Shown here piece by piece: positions 50,846 through 59,993 of a DNA stretch of 64,000 nt. The notes under the pieces are model-generated. The model had not been told where the DNA came from, searched no databases, and saw nothing but the letters and a program-made list of their open reading frames with translations. The DNA is taken from contig VWVT01000008.1 of NCBI GenBank assembly GCA_008638415.1, forward strand, positions 248,001 to 312,000, written 5' to 3'. The stretch's first letter is position 1. The number at the start of each line of letters is the position of its first letter. A program made the position numbers and the translations under genes. The stretch is from Nocardiopsis sinuspersici (GTDB lineage Bacteria; Actinomycetota; Actinomycetes; Streptosporangiales; Streptosporangiaceae).

Positions 50846-52518
50846 TGATCGTTCCCCTGCTGTGGCGGGAGGCGGCCCGGTTTCCCGCGGCTCTGGCACG
50901 GAGCGCCGCCCTGCTGGTCCTCGTCTTCCTCACCCACGTCGGGCAGGCCGTGGCGGTCGCCTGGTCGATGTCGGCGGTGCTGCGCGGCCAGGCCCAGGAC
51001 GTACTCCTCGCGCTGTCGCTGATCCTCGGGATCGCGCTGCTGCGCCTGGCGCTCTCCCTGGCCCAGGCGTCGGCCGCCGCGCATCTGGGCGGCCGGGTCA
51101 GGCAGGCGGTCCGCCGCCGCGCGATGGAGGCCGCGCTCGTGCCCGAGCGGCTGCACGACACGGCGGCCCGAGACGGTTCGATGCGTGCCAGCCTCGGTGA
51201 CGGTGTCGACGGCATCGACGCCTACGTCTCCAAGTACGTTCCCGCGATCGTGCAACTACTCCTCACCTGCCCGATCGTCGTGACCGCCCTGTTCTCGCTC
51301 TCACCGTGGGCGGGCCTGTGCGTCGCCGCCGGGGTCGTGTTCGCGCTGTTGGGGCCCATGGCGTGGAAGCGGACGACGGCCCGGCGCGGACTCGACCACT
51401 GGGACAGCTACGAGGCGCTCAGCGCCGACCTGCTCGAATCCCTGCGCGGCATGGCCACCCTGCGCACACTCGGCGACGTGTCCGGCACCCGCAGGCGGCT
51501 GGACCACCGCTCGGAGGCGCTGCGCAGGGCCACCGAGCGCGTGATGCGCGTCTCCCTGGGCGAGACGTCCGTCACCGACGCGGCCGTCCAGGGGGGAGCG
51601 GTCGCCGCCGCCGCCGTCGCCGTCGTCCACGCGGTCACCGGGCAGGCCCCCGCCCTCGAGGTCTACCTGATCCTCCTGCTCTCCTCCGAGGCGTTCCGTC
51701 CCATCCGGGACCTCTCGCGGCACTGGCACGCCGGATTCCTCGGCCTCACCGCGGTCCCCGGCCTCCAGCGGCTCGGGGCCTTCACCGAGCGGCGCGCCAC
51801 CGCCCCGGACCACGACGCCCCAGAACACACCGCGTCCGGCCACGGGGACGGCCGGACGGCCCGGGGCAGGACGGCGGACGCGCTGCGGGTGACCGGTCTG
51901 AGTTTCCGCTACCCCGGCGCGCACGTGGACGTCATCCACGACCTCGACCTGACGGCCCGACGGGGCTCCCTCACCGCGATCGTCGGGGCCTCCGGGGCCG
52001 GAAAGTCCACCCTCTTCGACCTACTCCTCGGCTTCCTCACCCCGCGCACCGGAAGCATCGACCTCGACGGGCGGCCGCTCCGCGCCTTCGACATCGCCGT
52101 GGTCTCCCAGCGGCCGGTGCTCTTCGCCGGGACCGTCCGCGACAACCTCGCGGTCACCGGGACCACCACGGAGGCGGACCTCGTCGAGGCCTGCCGCGAC
52201 GCGGGAGTCCTCAACGAGATCCAGCGCTTCCCGCGCGGCTTCGACACCGAGGTCACCGAAGCCGGCACCAGCCTGTCGGGCGGACAGCGCCAACGCCTCG
52301 CCCTGGCCCGCGCACTGCTGGCACGGCGCCCCGTCCTGCTGGTGGACGAGCCGACGAGCGCGTTGGACGCCGACCGCTCCGCGGACGTCGTCCGAACTCT
52401 GCACCGTGTCGCCCGCGACCGCGTCGTCCTCATGATCAGTCACCGCTCCGAGACCCTCACCGGGGTTCCCGACGTGTTCAGCCTCGATTCCGGACACCTG
52501 TACAGGAGCACCTCGTGA
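50842..52518 (+). CDS. ABC exporter half-transporter 1 (CydD-like)
   Basis: 558 residues: an N-terminal six-helix membrane domain (about aa 1-300), a variable hydrophilic linker rich in H, D and G (DHDAPEHTASGHGDGRTARG) and a C-terminal ATPase domain. Walker A IVGASGAGKSTLFDLLLG, signature GTSLSGGQRQRLALA, Walker B VLLVDEPTSALD and the H-loop ISHRSET are intact. The layout is like the CydDC thiol/amino-acid exporters. Start ATGATG with a 4-bp overlap to sagB. Confidence 0.87.
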   Translation: MMIVPLLWREAARFPAALARSAALLVLVFLTHVGQAVAVAWSMSAVLRGQAQDVLLALSLILGIALLRLALSLAQASAAAHLGGRVRQAVRRRAMEAALVPERLHDTAARDGSMRASLGDGVDGIDAYVSKYVPAIVQLLLTCPIVVTALFSLSPWAGLCVAAGVVFALLGPMAWKRTTARRGLDHWDSYEALSADLLESLRGMATLRTLGDVSGTRRRLDHRSEALRRATERVMRVSLGETSVTDAAVQGGAVAAAAVAVVHAVTGQAPALEVYLILLLSSEAFRPIRDLSRHWHAGFLGLTAVPGLQRLGAFTERRATAPDHDAPEHTASGHGDGRTARGRTADALRVTGLSFRYPGAHVDVIHDLDLTARRGSLTAIVGASGAGKSTLFDLLLGFLTPRTGSIDLDGRPLRAFDIAVVSQRPVLFAGTVRDNLAVTGTTTEADLVEACRDAGVLNEIQRFPRGFDTEVTEAGTSLSGGQRQRLALARALLARRPVLLVDEPTSALDADRSADVVRTLHRVARDRVVLMISHRSETLTGVPDVFSLDSGHLYRSTS

Positions 52519-54203
52519 ACACCCTCTCCGCGTTCCGGGCCTTTCGCGCACTGCTGCCCGTCCTGCGCCCCGAATGGCGGGGGATGGCCTGGATCTACCT
52601 GCTCGGCACCATGAGCGCGCTCGGCCTGGCCGGCCTGACCGTCCTCACGGCATGGGCGGTCGGCCACGCCGTCGTGGAGCGCACGCCGCCCGGGCCCCTC
52701 TGGTGGGCCCTGGTCCTCGGACTCGTGCTGCTGCGCGTGCTCCTGACCTGGCGGGAGATGGACGTCTCCCATGCCCTGGCCTACCGCGTGCTGGCGCGGC
52801 TGCGGATGGCGCTGTTCGACGCCTACGCGCGCAGCGTTCCCGGTCGGCGCCGCGAGCACTCCGGACGCGCGGCGGCGGTCGCGATGGACGACATCGAAAA
52901 GCTCGAGTTCTTCTACGCCCACACGGTCGCCCAGCTCGGCGCCTCGCTCACCCTGTTCACCGCCTCACTCGTGACCGCGTCCCTGCTGCTGCCCGAGGCC
53001 GCGCTCGTCATGCTCCTGGGCGCCGCCGTCGTGGCGAGCAGCGCACTGTACTGGGCGCGGGCCGCCCGGCGGCTGGGCGAGCGGGAACAGCAGGAGCGGT
53101 CGGACCTGTCCGAGCACATCGTGGACGCGCTGGGTGCCCTGCGCGAGGTACTCGCCTACGGACTCGCCCCTCGCATCATCGCCGAGACCAGCGCCGCCAC
53201 CGCACGCGCCGCCACGGTCGCGCAACGGCGCGAACTGCTGTCGCACCTGGTCACCGCCCTGCGGGAACTCGTCCTCACCGCCGTGGTCATCGGCGTCATC
53301 GCCACCAGCGCCACCGCCGCGGGCGTGCTGTCGGCGGACGTCCCGGTACGGCTGGCCCCCGCGGAACTGCCCGCGCTGGTCGCCCTGGCCCTGGTCGGCA
53401 TCGCCGCGATCGTGGACGCCACCGACACCCTCACCCGGCTGCATCCGCTCGTCTCCGGAGCCGAACGCGTCGCCGCCGGAATCAACCGCCCCCCGGTCGT
53501 CGCCGTCCCCCGAGCTCCGCGGCCGCTGCCCGCCGGACCCCTCGGCCTCCGCTTCCGGGACGTGTCCTTCTCCTACGAAGGCCGACGGCCAACGCTCACG
53601 TCCTGGTCCGCCGGACTCGCCCCCGGCGAGCACGTCGGGCTGGTCGGCCCCTCCGGTTCGGGCAAGAGCACCGTGATCGCCCTCGCGGCCCGCCTCTGGG
53701 ACCCTTCGGCGGGCACCGTCGAGCTCGTCACCGCGGACGGCGGGGGCGTCCCCGTCGCCGATCTGGACGAGGCGGCACTGCGGGAGGCCGTCGCCCTGGT
53801 CGACCAGGACGCGACACTCTTCCACGGCACCGTGCGCGACAACCTGCTGCGCGGCTGCGGACCACGGTCCGACGGCGACCTGAACGCCCTGCTCGAACGC
53901 GTCGAAGCCGCCGCCTGGATCGGTCTTGACGACGAACTCGGAGAGGGCGGTGTGCGGCTGTCCGGCGGGCAGAGAGCACGCCTCTGCCTGGCCCGCGCCC
54001 TCGCACGCCGGCCGCGTGTCCTCCTCGTGGACGAGGTCACCGCCAGCCTCGACCCGGCCACCGAACGACTGGTGTCCGACGTCATCGCCCAGTTCCACGG
54101 CACCGTTCTCATCGCGTCCCACCGGGCCGAGACCCTCGCACGCCTCGAACGCGTCGTCGACGTGGCCGCGGCCCCGCACGCCGTACGGAGACCAGGTGGC
54201 TGA
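52515..54203 (+). CDS. ABC exporter half-transporter 2 (CydC-like)
   Basis: 562 residues from GTG 52515, overlapping the previous stop (GTGA). Six membrane helices, then the ATPase: Walker A LVGPSGSGKSTVIAL, Q-loop LVDQD, signature GVRLSGGQRARLCLA, Walker B VLLVDEVTASLDP. The glutamate after the Walker B aspartate is kept, and H-loop IASHRAET. Together with the preceding gene it should form a heterodimeric exporter for the mature peptide. Last gene of the rightward operon. Confidence 0.87.
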   Translation: MNTLSAFRAFRALLPVLRPEWRGMAWIYLLGTMSALGLAGLTVLTAWAVGHAVVERTPPGPLWWALVLGLVLLRVLLTWREMDVSHALAYRVLARLRMALFDAYARSVPGRRREHSGRAAAVAMDDIEKLEFFYAHTVAQLGASLTLFTASLVTASLLLPEAALVMLLGAAVVASSALYWARAARRLGEREQQERSDLSEHIVDALGALREVLAYGLAPRIIAETSAATARAATVAQRRELLSHLVTALRELVLTAVVIGVIATSATAAGVLSADVPVRLAPAELPALVALALVGIAAIVDATDTLTRLHPLVSGAERVAAGINRPPVVAVPRAPRPLPAGPLGLRFRDVSFSYEGRRPTLTSWSAGLAPGEHVGLVGPSGSGKSTVIALAARLWDPSAGTVELVTADGGGVPVADLDEAALREAVALVDQDATLFHGTVRDNLLRGCGPRSDGDLNALLERVEAAAWIGLDDELGEGGVRLSGGQRARLCLARALARRPRVLLVDEVTASLDPATERLVSDVIAQFHGTVLIASHRAETLARLERVVDVAAAPHAVRRPGG

Positions 54204-54614
54204 CTCCGCGAAGCGGCCGTCCCCACCTCGGGCCCCGTCGCCGTTGGAGTCCGGGACGGCGGTACCCGCACGGGCCCGGCGGGTCGGCCCTCGGCCGCCG
54301 CTTGCGCAGCCGCCCGCACATGCCGAAGTGCCGTGGTCCGGGCCGCCGTCCCGAGCCGGGCCGGGCAGGGACGGCTTTCGCCGCCCGGTGCGGCCCCTCC
54401 CCTGCCGGGGCGGGATCCGGTGCCGCCGCCTCGGAAGCACGAACTCGGGAGCATCCGCACGACTGCCCTCCAGGTGAGCCGGGTATCGGAGGGGGGAAGC
54501 ACAGGCAAGGGCGCCGTCCGCCGCGCCGCCGGAGCACGTCCGGCCCCGGGGCACGGGGCCTCCCGGCCTCCGCGTATCCGCGGAACGCGCCCTTGCCGGA
54601 CGAGAGGCGAGGAC
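54204..54614. other. Intergenic region, no gene recognised
   Basis: Very GC-rich; open frames on both strands are arginine/proline-rich shadows. No strong hairpin with a U-run was seen after the exporter gene. Confidence 0.4.
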
Positions 54615-55544
54615 ATGGCTGAGGAACGAACGCCCTCCCCCAAGGTCGCGGTGGGCGTCGACGGGTCGGATTCGGCGCGCGGCGCCCTGGAGTGGGCGGC
54701 CGCCGAGGCCGGGCACAGGGGCCTGCCGCTGTACGTCGTGCACGCCCTGTCCATGCCGCTGGTGATGTCGGTCTACACCACCCCCACCCGCTTCCATCCC
54801 TCACAGGAGATCGCCGAACAGGGCCGCCGGGTCCTGGACGAGTCCGCCGAGCACGCGCGGGAACTGCGGCCCGGACTGAGGGTGGAGACGGAGCTGGCCC
54901 TGGAGGATCCCTCGCAGGCGCTGCTGCTCCGCACCGGGCGGAGGGACATGGTGGTCGTGGGCTCGCGCGGTCTGGGCTCGGTGCGCACCGCGCTGGCGGG
55001 CTCCTGCGGGATACGGCTGTCCTCCAGGGCGGAGTGCCCGGTGGTGGTCGTCCCCCGCCGCGGGGAGCGCCCCGTCCAGCACCCGGGGCCGGAGAGGATC
55101 GTGGTCGGCGTGGACGGCTCGGTGGACTCCCGGCGCGCCCTGGACTTCGCGATGCACCGGGCCGCGGCGCACGAGGGCTCCTCGGTCGTGGTGGTGCACA
55201 GCTGGAACGTTCCGCTGCCCTTCGACACCGAGTCCCTGACCGCGTCGGGCTGGGCCCCGCCCGACGACCTGCTGGAGCGCCACTCCGAGGAACTGGTGTC
55301 CGGGGTCCTGGCCGAGGTCGTGGACGACGCCACCGAGGGCGTGGACGTCAGCGCCGTGCGCACCCGGCACAACCCGGTGGAGGCGCTGGTGGAGGCGGGC
55401 GCCGACGCGGACCTGATCGCCATCGGCTCGCGGGGCATGGGCGGTCTCCGCGGCCTGGTGCTGGGCTCGGTCAGCCAGGGCGTCCTGCACGGCGCCACGG
55501 TGCCCGTCGCGGTGCTGCCCAGGCATGCGGCGGAGAACGAGTGA
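54615..55544 (+). CDS. Tandem-domain universal stress protein (UspA family)
   Basis: 309 residues with two Usp domains: VAVGVDGSDSARGALEWAAA (first) and IVVGVDGSVDSRRALDFAMH (second). Each ends with the ATP-binding G-2X-G-9X-G(S/T) motif: VVGSRGLGSVRTALAGS and AIGSRGMGGLRGLVLGS. Such proteins bind ATP and accumulate under stress or hypoxia in actinobacteria. ATG 54615 follows GAGGCGAGGAC. Confidence 0.92.
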   Translation: MAEERTPSPKVAVGVDGSDSARGALEWAAAEAGHRGLPLYVVHALSMPLVMSVYTTPTRFHPSQEIAEQGRRVLDESAEHARELRPGLRVETELALEDPSQALLLRTGRRDMVVVGSRGLGSVRTALAGSCGIRLSSRAECPVVVVPRRGERPVQHPGPERIVVGVDGSVDSRRALDFAMHRAAAHEGSSVVVVHSWNVPLPFDTESLTASGWAPPDDLLERHSEELVSGVLAEVVDDATEGVDVSAVRTRHNPVEALVEAGADADLIAIGSRGMGGLRGLVLGSVSQGVLHGATVPVAVLPRHAAENE

Positions 55545-55568
55545 CTCCGGGCACGGGGCCGGCCGGTG

Positions 55569-56000
55569 TCAGCGCGGGGAGGCGCTCCCCTCGGCGGGGG
55601 CGATCTCGGCGACGAGCCCCTCGACGCGCTCCCTGATCTCGTCGCGGATGGGCCGCACGGCCTCCACCCCCCGTCCGGCGGGGTCGGTCAGGGTCCAGTC
55701 GAGGTAGCGTTTGCCGGGGAAGACGGGACAGGTGTCGCCGCAGCCCATGGTCACGCACACGTCGGAGGCCTCGACGGCCTCGGTGGTGAGGATCTTGGGG
55801 TGCTGGTCGGTGATGTCGACGCCGACCTCGGCCATGGCCTCGACCACGGCGGGGTTGAGCGCGTCGGCGGGCGCGGACCCGGCGGAGCGGACCTCGACGC
55901 GGTCCCCGGCCAGGTGGGCGAGCCAGGCGGCGGCCATCTGGGAGCGTCCCGCGTTGTGGACGCACACGAACAGGACGGACGGCTTGTCGGTGCTGGTCAT
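55569..56000 (-). CDS. arsC: Arsenate reductase, low-molecular-weight phosphatase type
   Basis: 143 residues. The P-loop CVHNAGRSQMAAAW holds the nucleophilic cysteine and arginine of the CX5R motif. VTMGCGDTCPVFPG carries the two resolving cysteines and the YLDWTLTDPAG segment ends the fold. It reduces arsenate to arsenite for export by Acr3. Divergent from arsR-acr3, with the operator between them. Confidence 0.93.
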   Translation of the reverse strand: MTSTDKPSVLFVCVHNAGRSQMAAAWLAHLAGDRVEVRSAGSAPADALNPAVVEAMAEVGVDITDQHPKILTTEAVEASDVCVTMGCGDTCPVFPGKRYLDWTLTDPAGRGVEAVRPIRDEIRERVEGLVAEIAPAEGSASPR

Positions 56001-56166
56001 GGTGCCTCTTCCTCCTCGGATGCGGTGGCGGTGGCGGTGGCGATCGGGACGGCCACCGGGGTCGGGGCTTCCCCACTTGCGCGCCGACCTCGTCGCGGAC
56101 CCCGCGCGAGCCGTCGGCCGGGACACCGTGGGCTCGGGGCGGACCGCTCACTTCGCATCAGCCAAT

Positions 56167-56186
56167 GGTGATGCGATAATATCACC
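56167..56186. promoter_or_regulatory. ArsR-type operator dyad
   Basis: GGTGAT-N8-ATCACC lies in the arsC/arsR spacer, ending 3 bp before the arsR start, with more TGATG/CATCA half-sites nearby (56155-56160, 56190-56216). Likely site of ArsR autoregulation. Confidence 0.6.
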
Positions 56187-56188
56187 GC

Positions 56189-56500
56189 ATGCTGATGTCA
56201 GTCGATGCTGATGTGATCAAGGCGGTGGCCGATCCGCTCAGGCTGCGGATCGTGGCCCTGCTCGCCCGCGAGACCCTGTGTACGACGCACCTGATGGACG
56301 AGACCGGTGCGCGCCAGACCAACCTGTCCAACCACCTGCGGGTCCTGCGCGAGGCCGGGGTGGTGGAGACCGAGCCCTGCGGGCGCTACACCTACTACCG
56401 GCTGCGCCCGGAGTCCCTGGAGTCGCTGTCCGGGGCACTCGCCGAACTGGCCCGGACCGCCCGCTCCGCCGACGCCCACGAGAACAGGAGGCCCTGCTGA
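56189..56500 (+). CDS. arsR: ArsR-family arsenite-responsive repressor
   Basis: 103 residues. Winged HTH: AVADPLRLRIVALLARETLC, the recognition helix in RQTNLSNHLRVLREAGVVET, and the wing GRYTYYRLRPES. Cysteines at LCTTHL and EPCGRY, and near the C-terminus, could bind As(III). ATG 56189 or 56195. Its stop shares a base with the acr3 start. Confidence 0.92.
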   Translation: MLMSVDADVIKAVADPLRLRIVALLARETLCTTHLMDETGARQTNLSNHLRVLREAGVVETEPCGRYTYYRLRPESLESLSGALAELARTARSADAHENRRPC

Positions 56501-57582
56501 TGGCCGCCCCCCACGAGACGACCGGAGCCGGGGCCCCTTCCGTCGTGGCAAAGCTGTCCACGCTGGACCGGTTCCTGGCGGTGTGGATCCTGCTCGCCAT
56601 GGCCGTCGGCCTGGGCCTGGGACGCCTGGTCCCCGGCCTGAACGAGGCCCTGGCCGCGATGGAGGTCGGCGGAATCTCCCTGCCCATCGCCCTGGGCCTG
56701 CTGGTGATGATGTACCCGGTGCTGGCCAAGGTCCGCTACGACCGCCTGGACACCGTCACCAGCGACCGGCGGCTGCTGGTCTCCTCCCTGGTGGTCAACT
56801 GGCTCGTGGGCCCGGCGGTGATGTTCGCGCTGGCCTGGATCTTCCTTGCCGACCTGCCCGAGTACCGCACCGGACTCATCATCGTCGGCCTGGCCCGGTG
56901 CATCGCGATGGTGATCATCTGGAACGACCTGGCCTGCGGCGACCGCGAGGCCGCGGCCGTGCTCGTCGCGCTGAACTCGGTCTTCCAGGTACTGGTCTTC
57001 GGACTGCTGGGCTGGTTCTACCTGGACCTGCTGCCCGGATGGCTGGGCCTGGACACCGGCGGCCTGGACGCCTCGCCCTGGCTGATCGCCCTCAACGTGG
57101 TGATCTTCCTCGGCATCCCGCTGGCGGCCGGATTCGCCACCCGCACGCTCGGTGAGCGCCGGATGGGCCGCGAGCGCTACGAGTCGGCGTTCCTGCCCCG
57201 GATCGGTCCGTGGGCGCTGTACGGGCTGCTGTTCACCATCGTCCTGCTGTTCGCGCTGCAGGGCGGCACGATCACCAGTCAGCCCCTGGACGTGGCACGG
57301 ATCGCCGTCCCGCTGCTGGCCTACTTCGTGATCATGTGGTTCGGTACGTTCGCGCTCGGCAAGGCGATCGGACTGGGCTACGACCGCACCGCCACGCTGG
57401 CCTTCACCGCGGCGGGCAACAACTTCGAGCTGGCCATCGCGGTGGCCATCGCCACCTTCGGGGTCACCTCGGGCCAGGCGCTGGCCGGTGTGGTGGGGCC
57501 GCTGATCGAGGTGCCGGTGCTGGTGGGACTGGTGTACGTGTCCCTGGCCTGGCGCAGGAGGTTCGCGCCCGCACCGCGTTAG
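56500..57582 (+). CDS. acr3: Acr3-type arsenite efflux permease
   Basis: 360 residues, ten membrane helices. The family's conserved LARCIAMVIIWNDLACGD carries the essential cysteine in helix 4, and TLAFTAAGNNFELAIAVAIA the conserved helix 9. It exports arsenite using the membrane potential. A one-base overlap with arsR puts them in one operon. Confidence 0.93.
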   Translation: MAAPHETTGAGAPSVVAKLSTLDRFLAVWILLAMAVGLGLGRLVPGLNEALAAMEVGGISLPIALGLLVMMYPVLAKVRYDRLDTVTSDRRLLVSSLVVNWLVGPAVMFALAWIFLADLPEYRTGLIIVGLARCIAMVIIWNDLACGDREAAAVLVALNSVFQVLVFGLLGWFYLDLLPGWLGLDTGGLDASPWLIALNVVIFLGIPLAAGFATRTLGERRMGRERYESAFLPRIGPWALYGLLFTIVLLFALQGGTITSQPLDVARIAVPLLAYFVIMWFGTFALGKAIGLGYDRTATLAFTAAGNNFELAIAVAIATFGVTSGQALAGVVGPLIEVPVLVGLVYVSLAWRRRFAPAPR

Positions 57583-57600
57583 CGGCGGTGGCCGGGGCGG

Positions 57601-57638
57601 CCGGGGCCCGCACACGGTTCGGTGTGCGCGGGCCCCGG
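57601..57638 (+). terminator. GC-rich hairpin after acr3
   Basis: CCGGGGCCCGCACAC pairs with GTGTGCGCGGGCCCCGG with a short bulge, around GGTTCG, 18 bp after the acr3 stop. No U-run. Confidence 0.6.
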
Positions 57639-57685
57639 GGAGCCGGGACGAGGGTGCTCGCACGCACGCGACGAGGGGGAGAGCG

Positions 57686-58762
57686 GTGGAGACGAACGGC
57701 GCGGAACACGTACACGACGTGGCGGTGGTCGGCGGCGGACAGGCCGGGCTGGCCGCCGGGTACTTCCTGCGGCGGGCGGGCCTGGACTTCGTCGTCCTGG
57801 ACGAGCGCACCGGCCCCGGCGGCTCCTGGAACGGGTACTGGGACTCGCTGCGGCTGTTCTCCCCCGCCGGGCACAGCATGCTGCCGGGCTGGTGGATGCC
57901 CGCCGAGGAGGGGCACGAGTACCCGAGCGCACGACACGTGGCCTGGTACCTGACCGAGTACGAGCGCCGCTACGGCCTGCCCGTGCACCGCCCCGTCCAC
58001 GTGGGACGGGTCGAGCGGGCGGACGGTGCGCTACGGGTGATCGCGCGCGAGGGGACGTGGCGGGCACGGTACGTCGTCAGCGCCACCGGGACCTGGCGCG
58101 CGCCCCACGTCCCGCGGGTCCCCGGCCGGGAGGAGTTCGAGGGCCAACAGCAGCACACCGTCGACTACCGGGGTCCGGAGGAGTTCGCCGGGCGGCGGGT
58201 GGTGGTCGTGGGCGGCGGCAACTCCGCGGCCCAGATCCTGGCCGAACTCTCCCAGGTAGCCGAGACCACCTGGGCCACCCTTCGCCCTCCCCGGTTCCTG
58301 CCCGACGACGTGGACGGCCGCGCCCTGTTCGACATCGCCACCCGGAGCCAGCGGGCCGCGGGGGCCGGCCGGCCGGTGGAGGGCTTCGGCGACCTGGGCG
58401 ACATCGTGGTGGTGCCCGGCGTGCGGGAAGCGCGCGAACGCGGCGCGCTCAAGGCCGAGCCGATGTTCGAGCGGCTCACCCGCACCGGGGTGGCCTGGGC
58501 GGACGGCACCTCCCTGGAGTGCGACGCGGTCCTGTGGTGCACGGGCTTCCGGCCGGTCCTGGACCACCTCGCCCCGCTGGGCCTGGCGGACGGCCGCGGC
58601 CGGATCGCCCTGGAGGGCACCCGCGCGGTGGACGAGCCCCGTCTGTTTCTGCTGGGCTACGGCGACTGGACCGGGCCCGCCTCGGCCACCCTCATCGGTG
58701 CCGGGCGCACCGCCAAGGCCACCGTCGCCGAGATCACCGGCGCCCTCGCCCGGGAGGGATAG
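57686..58762 (+). CDS. ArsO-like flavin monooxygenase/oxidoreductase
   Basis: 358 residues from GTG 57686, with GAGGGGGAGA upstream. FAD-binding GGGQAGLAAGYFLRRAGLDF, then GPGGSWNGYWDSLRLFSPAG, NAD(P)H-binding VVVVGGGNSAAQILAELSQV and LWCTGFRPVLDHL, all as in class B-like flavoproteins. ArsO homologues are regularly linked to arsenic operons, but their reaction is not settled. The 3' end overlaps the convergent MFS gene by 29 bp. Confidence 0.82.
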   Translation: METNGAEHVHDVAVVGGGQAGLAAGYFLRRAGLDFVVLDERTGPGGSWNGYWDSLRLFSPAGHSMLPGWWMPAEEGHEYPSARHVAWYLTEYERRYGLPVHRPVHVGRVERADGALRVIAREGTWRARYVVSATGTWRAPHVPRVPGREEFEGQQQHTVDYRGPEEFAGRRVVVVGGGNSAAQILAELSQVAETTWATLRPPRFLPDDVDGRALFDIATRSQRAAGAGRPVEGFGDLGDIVVVPGVREARERGALKAEPMFERLTRTGVAWADGTSLECDAVLWCTGFRPVLDHLAPLGLADGRGRIALEGTRAVDEPRLFLLGYGDWTGPASATLIGAGRTAKATVAEITGALAREG

Positions 58763-59993
58763 GAGGCGGACGCGGGCGGGGACCGCTGGCCAGCGCGGTC
58801 GCCGCGCCCACGGCCGCCAGGGCTCCCAGCACGGCGAACGCCGCCGGATAACCGCCCAGGACCCCGGCCAGGGCCGCGCCGATCCAGGGGGCCAGGGCGA
58901 CGGCCAGCATCAGCGGCAGGTGCATCAGGCCGCTGATCGCGGCGTAGCCGCCGGTCCCCCAGCGGTCGGCCACGGCGGTGGCCTTCAGCAGGGTGAGGAC
59001 GCCGCGCGCCATGCCCGCCAGCACCGCGACGGCCATGAGCACCGCCCAGGGGCCGGGAACCAGGGCCAGGAGCAGGGTCGTGGCCGCGCAGGCGCCCAGC
59101 ACGGCCACCGCCCGGGGAACGGGGGCCGACCTCCGCTCCAGGGGCGCGTAGACCAGGCGGCCCAGCACCTGTCCCACACCTCCCAGGCCCAGCGCCCAGG
59201 CCGCCGTCGCGGCGTCCAGCCCCCGGGCCGCCAGGAGGGGGACCAGGTTGACCACGACCGCGTACACGGTCAGCGATCCCAGTGCCAGGGACGCGGTCAG
59301 CGCCCAGAAGGCCCTGCCGCGGACCACGGCCCGCACCGCCGCCCCCGGCGCACCGGAACCCCCGTGCGCGACCGGCGCGCTCCAGGCCGGGGGCAGGGCG
59401 AAGGCGTGCAGCGGGACCACCACCAGGGCCAGCACGGCCGCGAGCACCAGATAGGCGCCGCGCCATCCCCACGCCTGCTCCAAGGCGGCGGTGAGCGGGG
59501 CGAAGACGGTGCTGGCCAGCCCGGCGACCAGGGTCAGCGCGGTCAGCGCCCGCACCCGCCCCTGCTCGTACCAGTGGGTCAGGGCTGCGAAGGCGGGCGG
59601 GTAGAACAGTCCGGACATCGCCGCCCCGGCCGCCAGCCAGGCCGCGCCGAAGAGCCACAGGTCGCCCGCCGACGCCAGTACCGCCAGCGACGGGACCGCC
59701 ACCAGGGCGGCGGCCGTCATGACCGGGCGGGGACCGCGGCGGTGCAGCCACCGCCCCACCGCGACCGAGCCCAGGCCGGCCACGACCTGGGAGGCCGAGA
59801 ACAGCGCGGTGACCGTGGTCAGGGTCCAGCCGGTGTCGGCGGCGATGGCCGGGGACAGGACCGGAAAGGCGTAGAACAGCACTCCGTAACTGGTGGTGAC
59901 GGTGACGCACAGGGTCACCAGCCCCCGGTGCGCCCGCGCGGCGGTCAGGACCCGCGCGGGCACACCGAGGGCGTCGGAGATCACGCGTGTCAC
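58734..59993 (-). CDS. MFS transporter of the arsenic island
   Basis: 419 residues, 12 helices, from GTG 59993, which overlaps the stop of the flavoprotein upstream (GTGA). Features: VTTSYGVLFYAFPVLSPAIA in helix 1, GRWLHRRGPRPVM as motif A, and a long central cytoplasmic loop (VAHGGSGAPGAAVRAVVRGR). Coupled to a flavoprotein and close to arsR-GNAT; it may export an organic or otherwise modified arsenical, but the sequence does not show the substrate. Confidence 0.8.
   Translation of the reverse strand: MTRVISDALGVPARVLTAARAHRGLVTLCVTVTTSYGVLFYAFPVLSPAIAADTGWTLTTVTALFSASQVVAGLGSVAVGRWLHRRGPRPVMTAAALVAVPSLAVLASAGDLWLFGAAWLAAGAAMSGLFYPPAFAALTHWYEQGRVRALTALTLVAGLASTVFAPLTAALEQAWGWRGAYLVLAAVLALVVVPLHAFALPPAWSAPVAHGGSGAPGAAVRAVVRGRAFWALTASLALGSLTVYAVVVNLVPLLAARGLDAATAAWALGLGGVGQVLGRLVYAPLERRSAPVPRAVAVLGACAATTLLLALVPGPWAVLMAVAVLAGMARGVLTLLKATAVADRWGTGGYAAISGLMHLPLMLAVALAPWIGAALAGVLGGYPAAFAVLGALAAVGAATALASGPRPRPPPIPPGRGRR

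Noticed and set aside
54204..54614. Minus-strand frame as a regulator of the RiPP cluster
   Set aside because: No HTH or other domain; arginine/proline-rich and antisense into the exporter gene.
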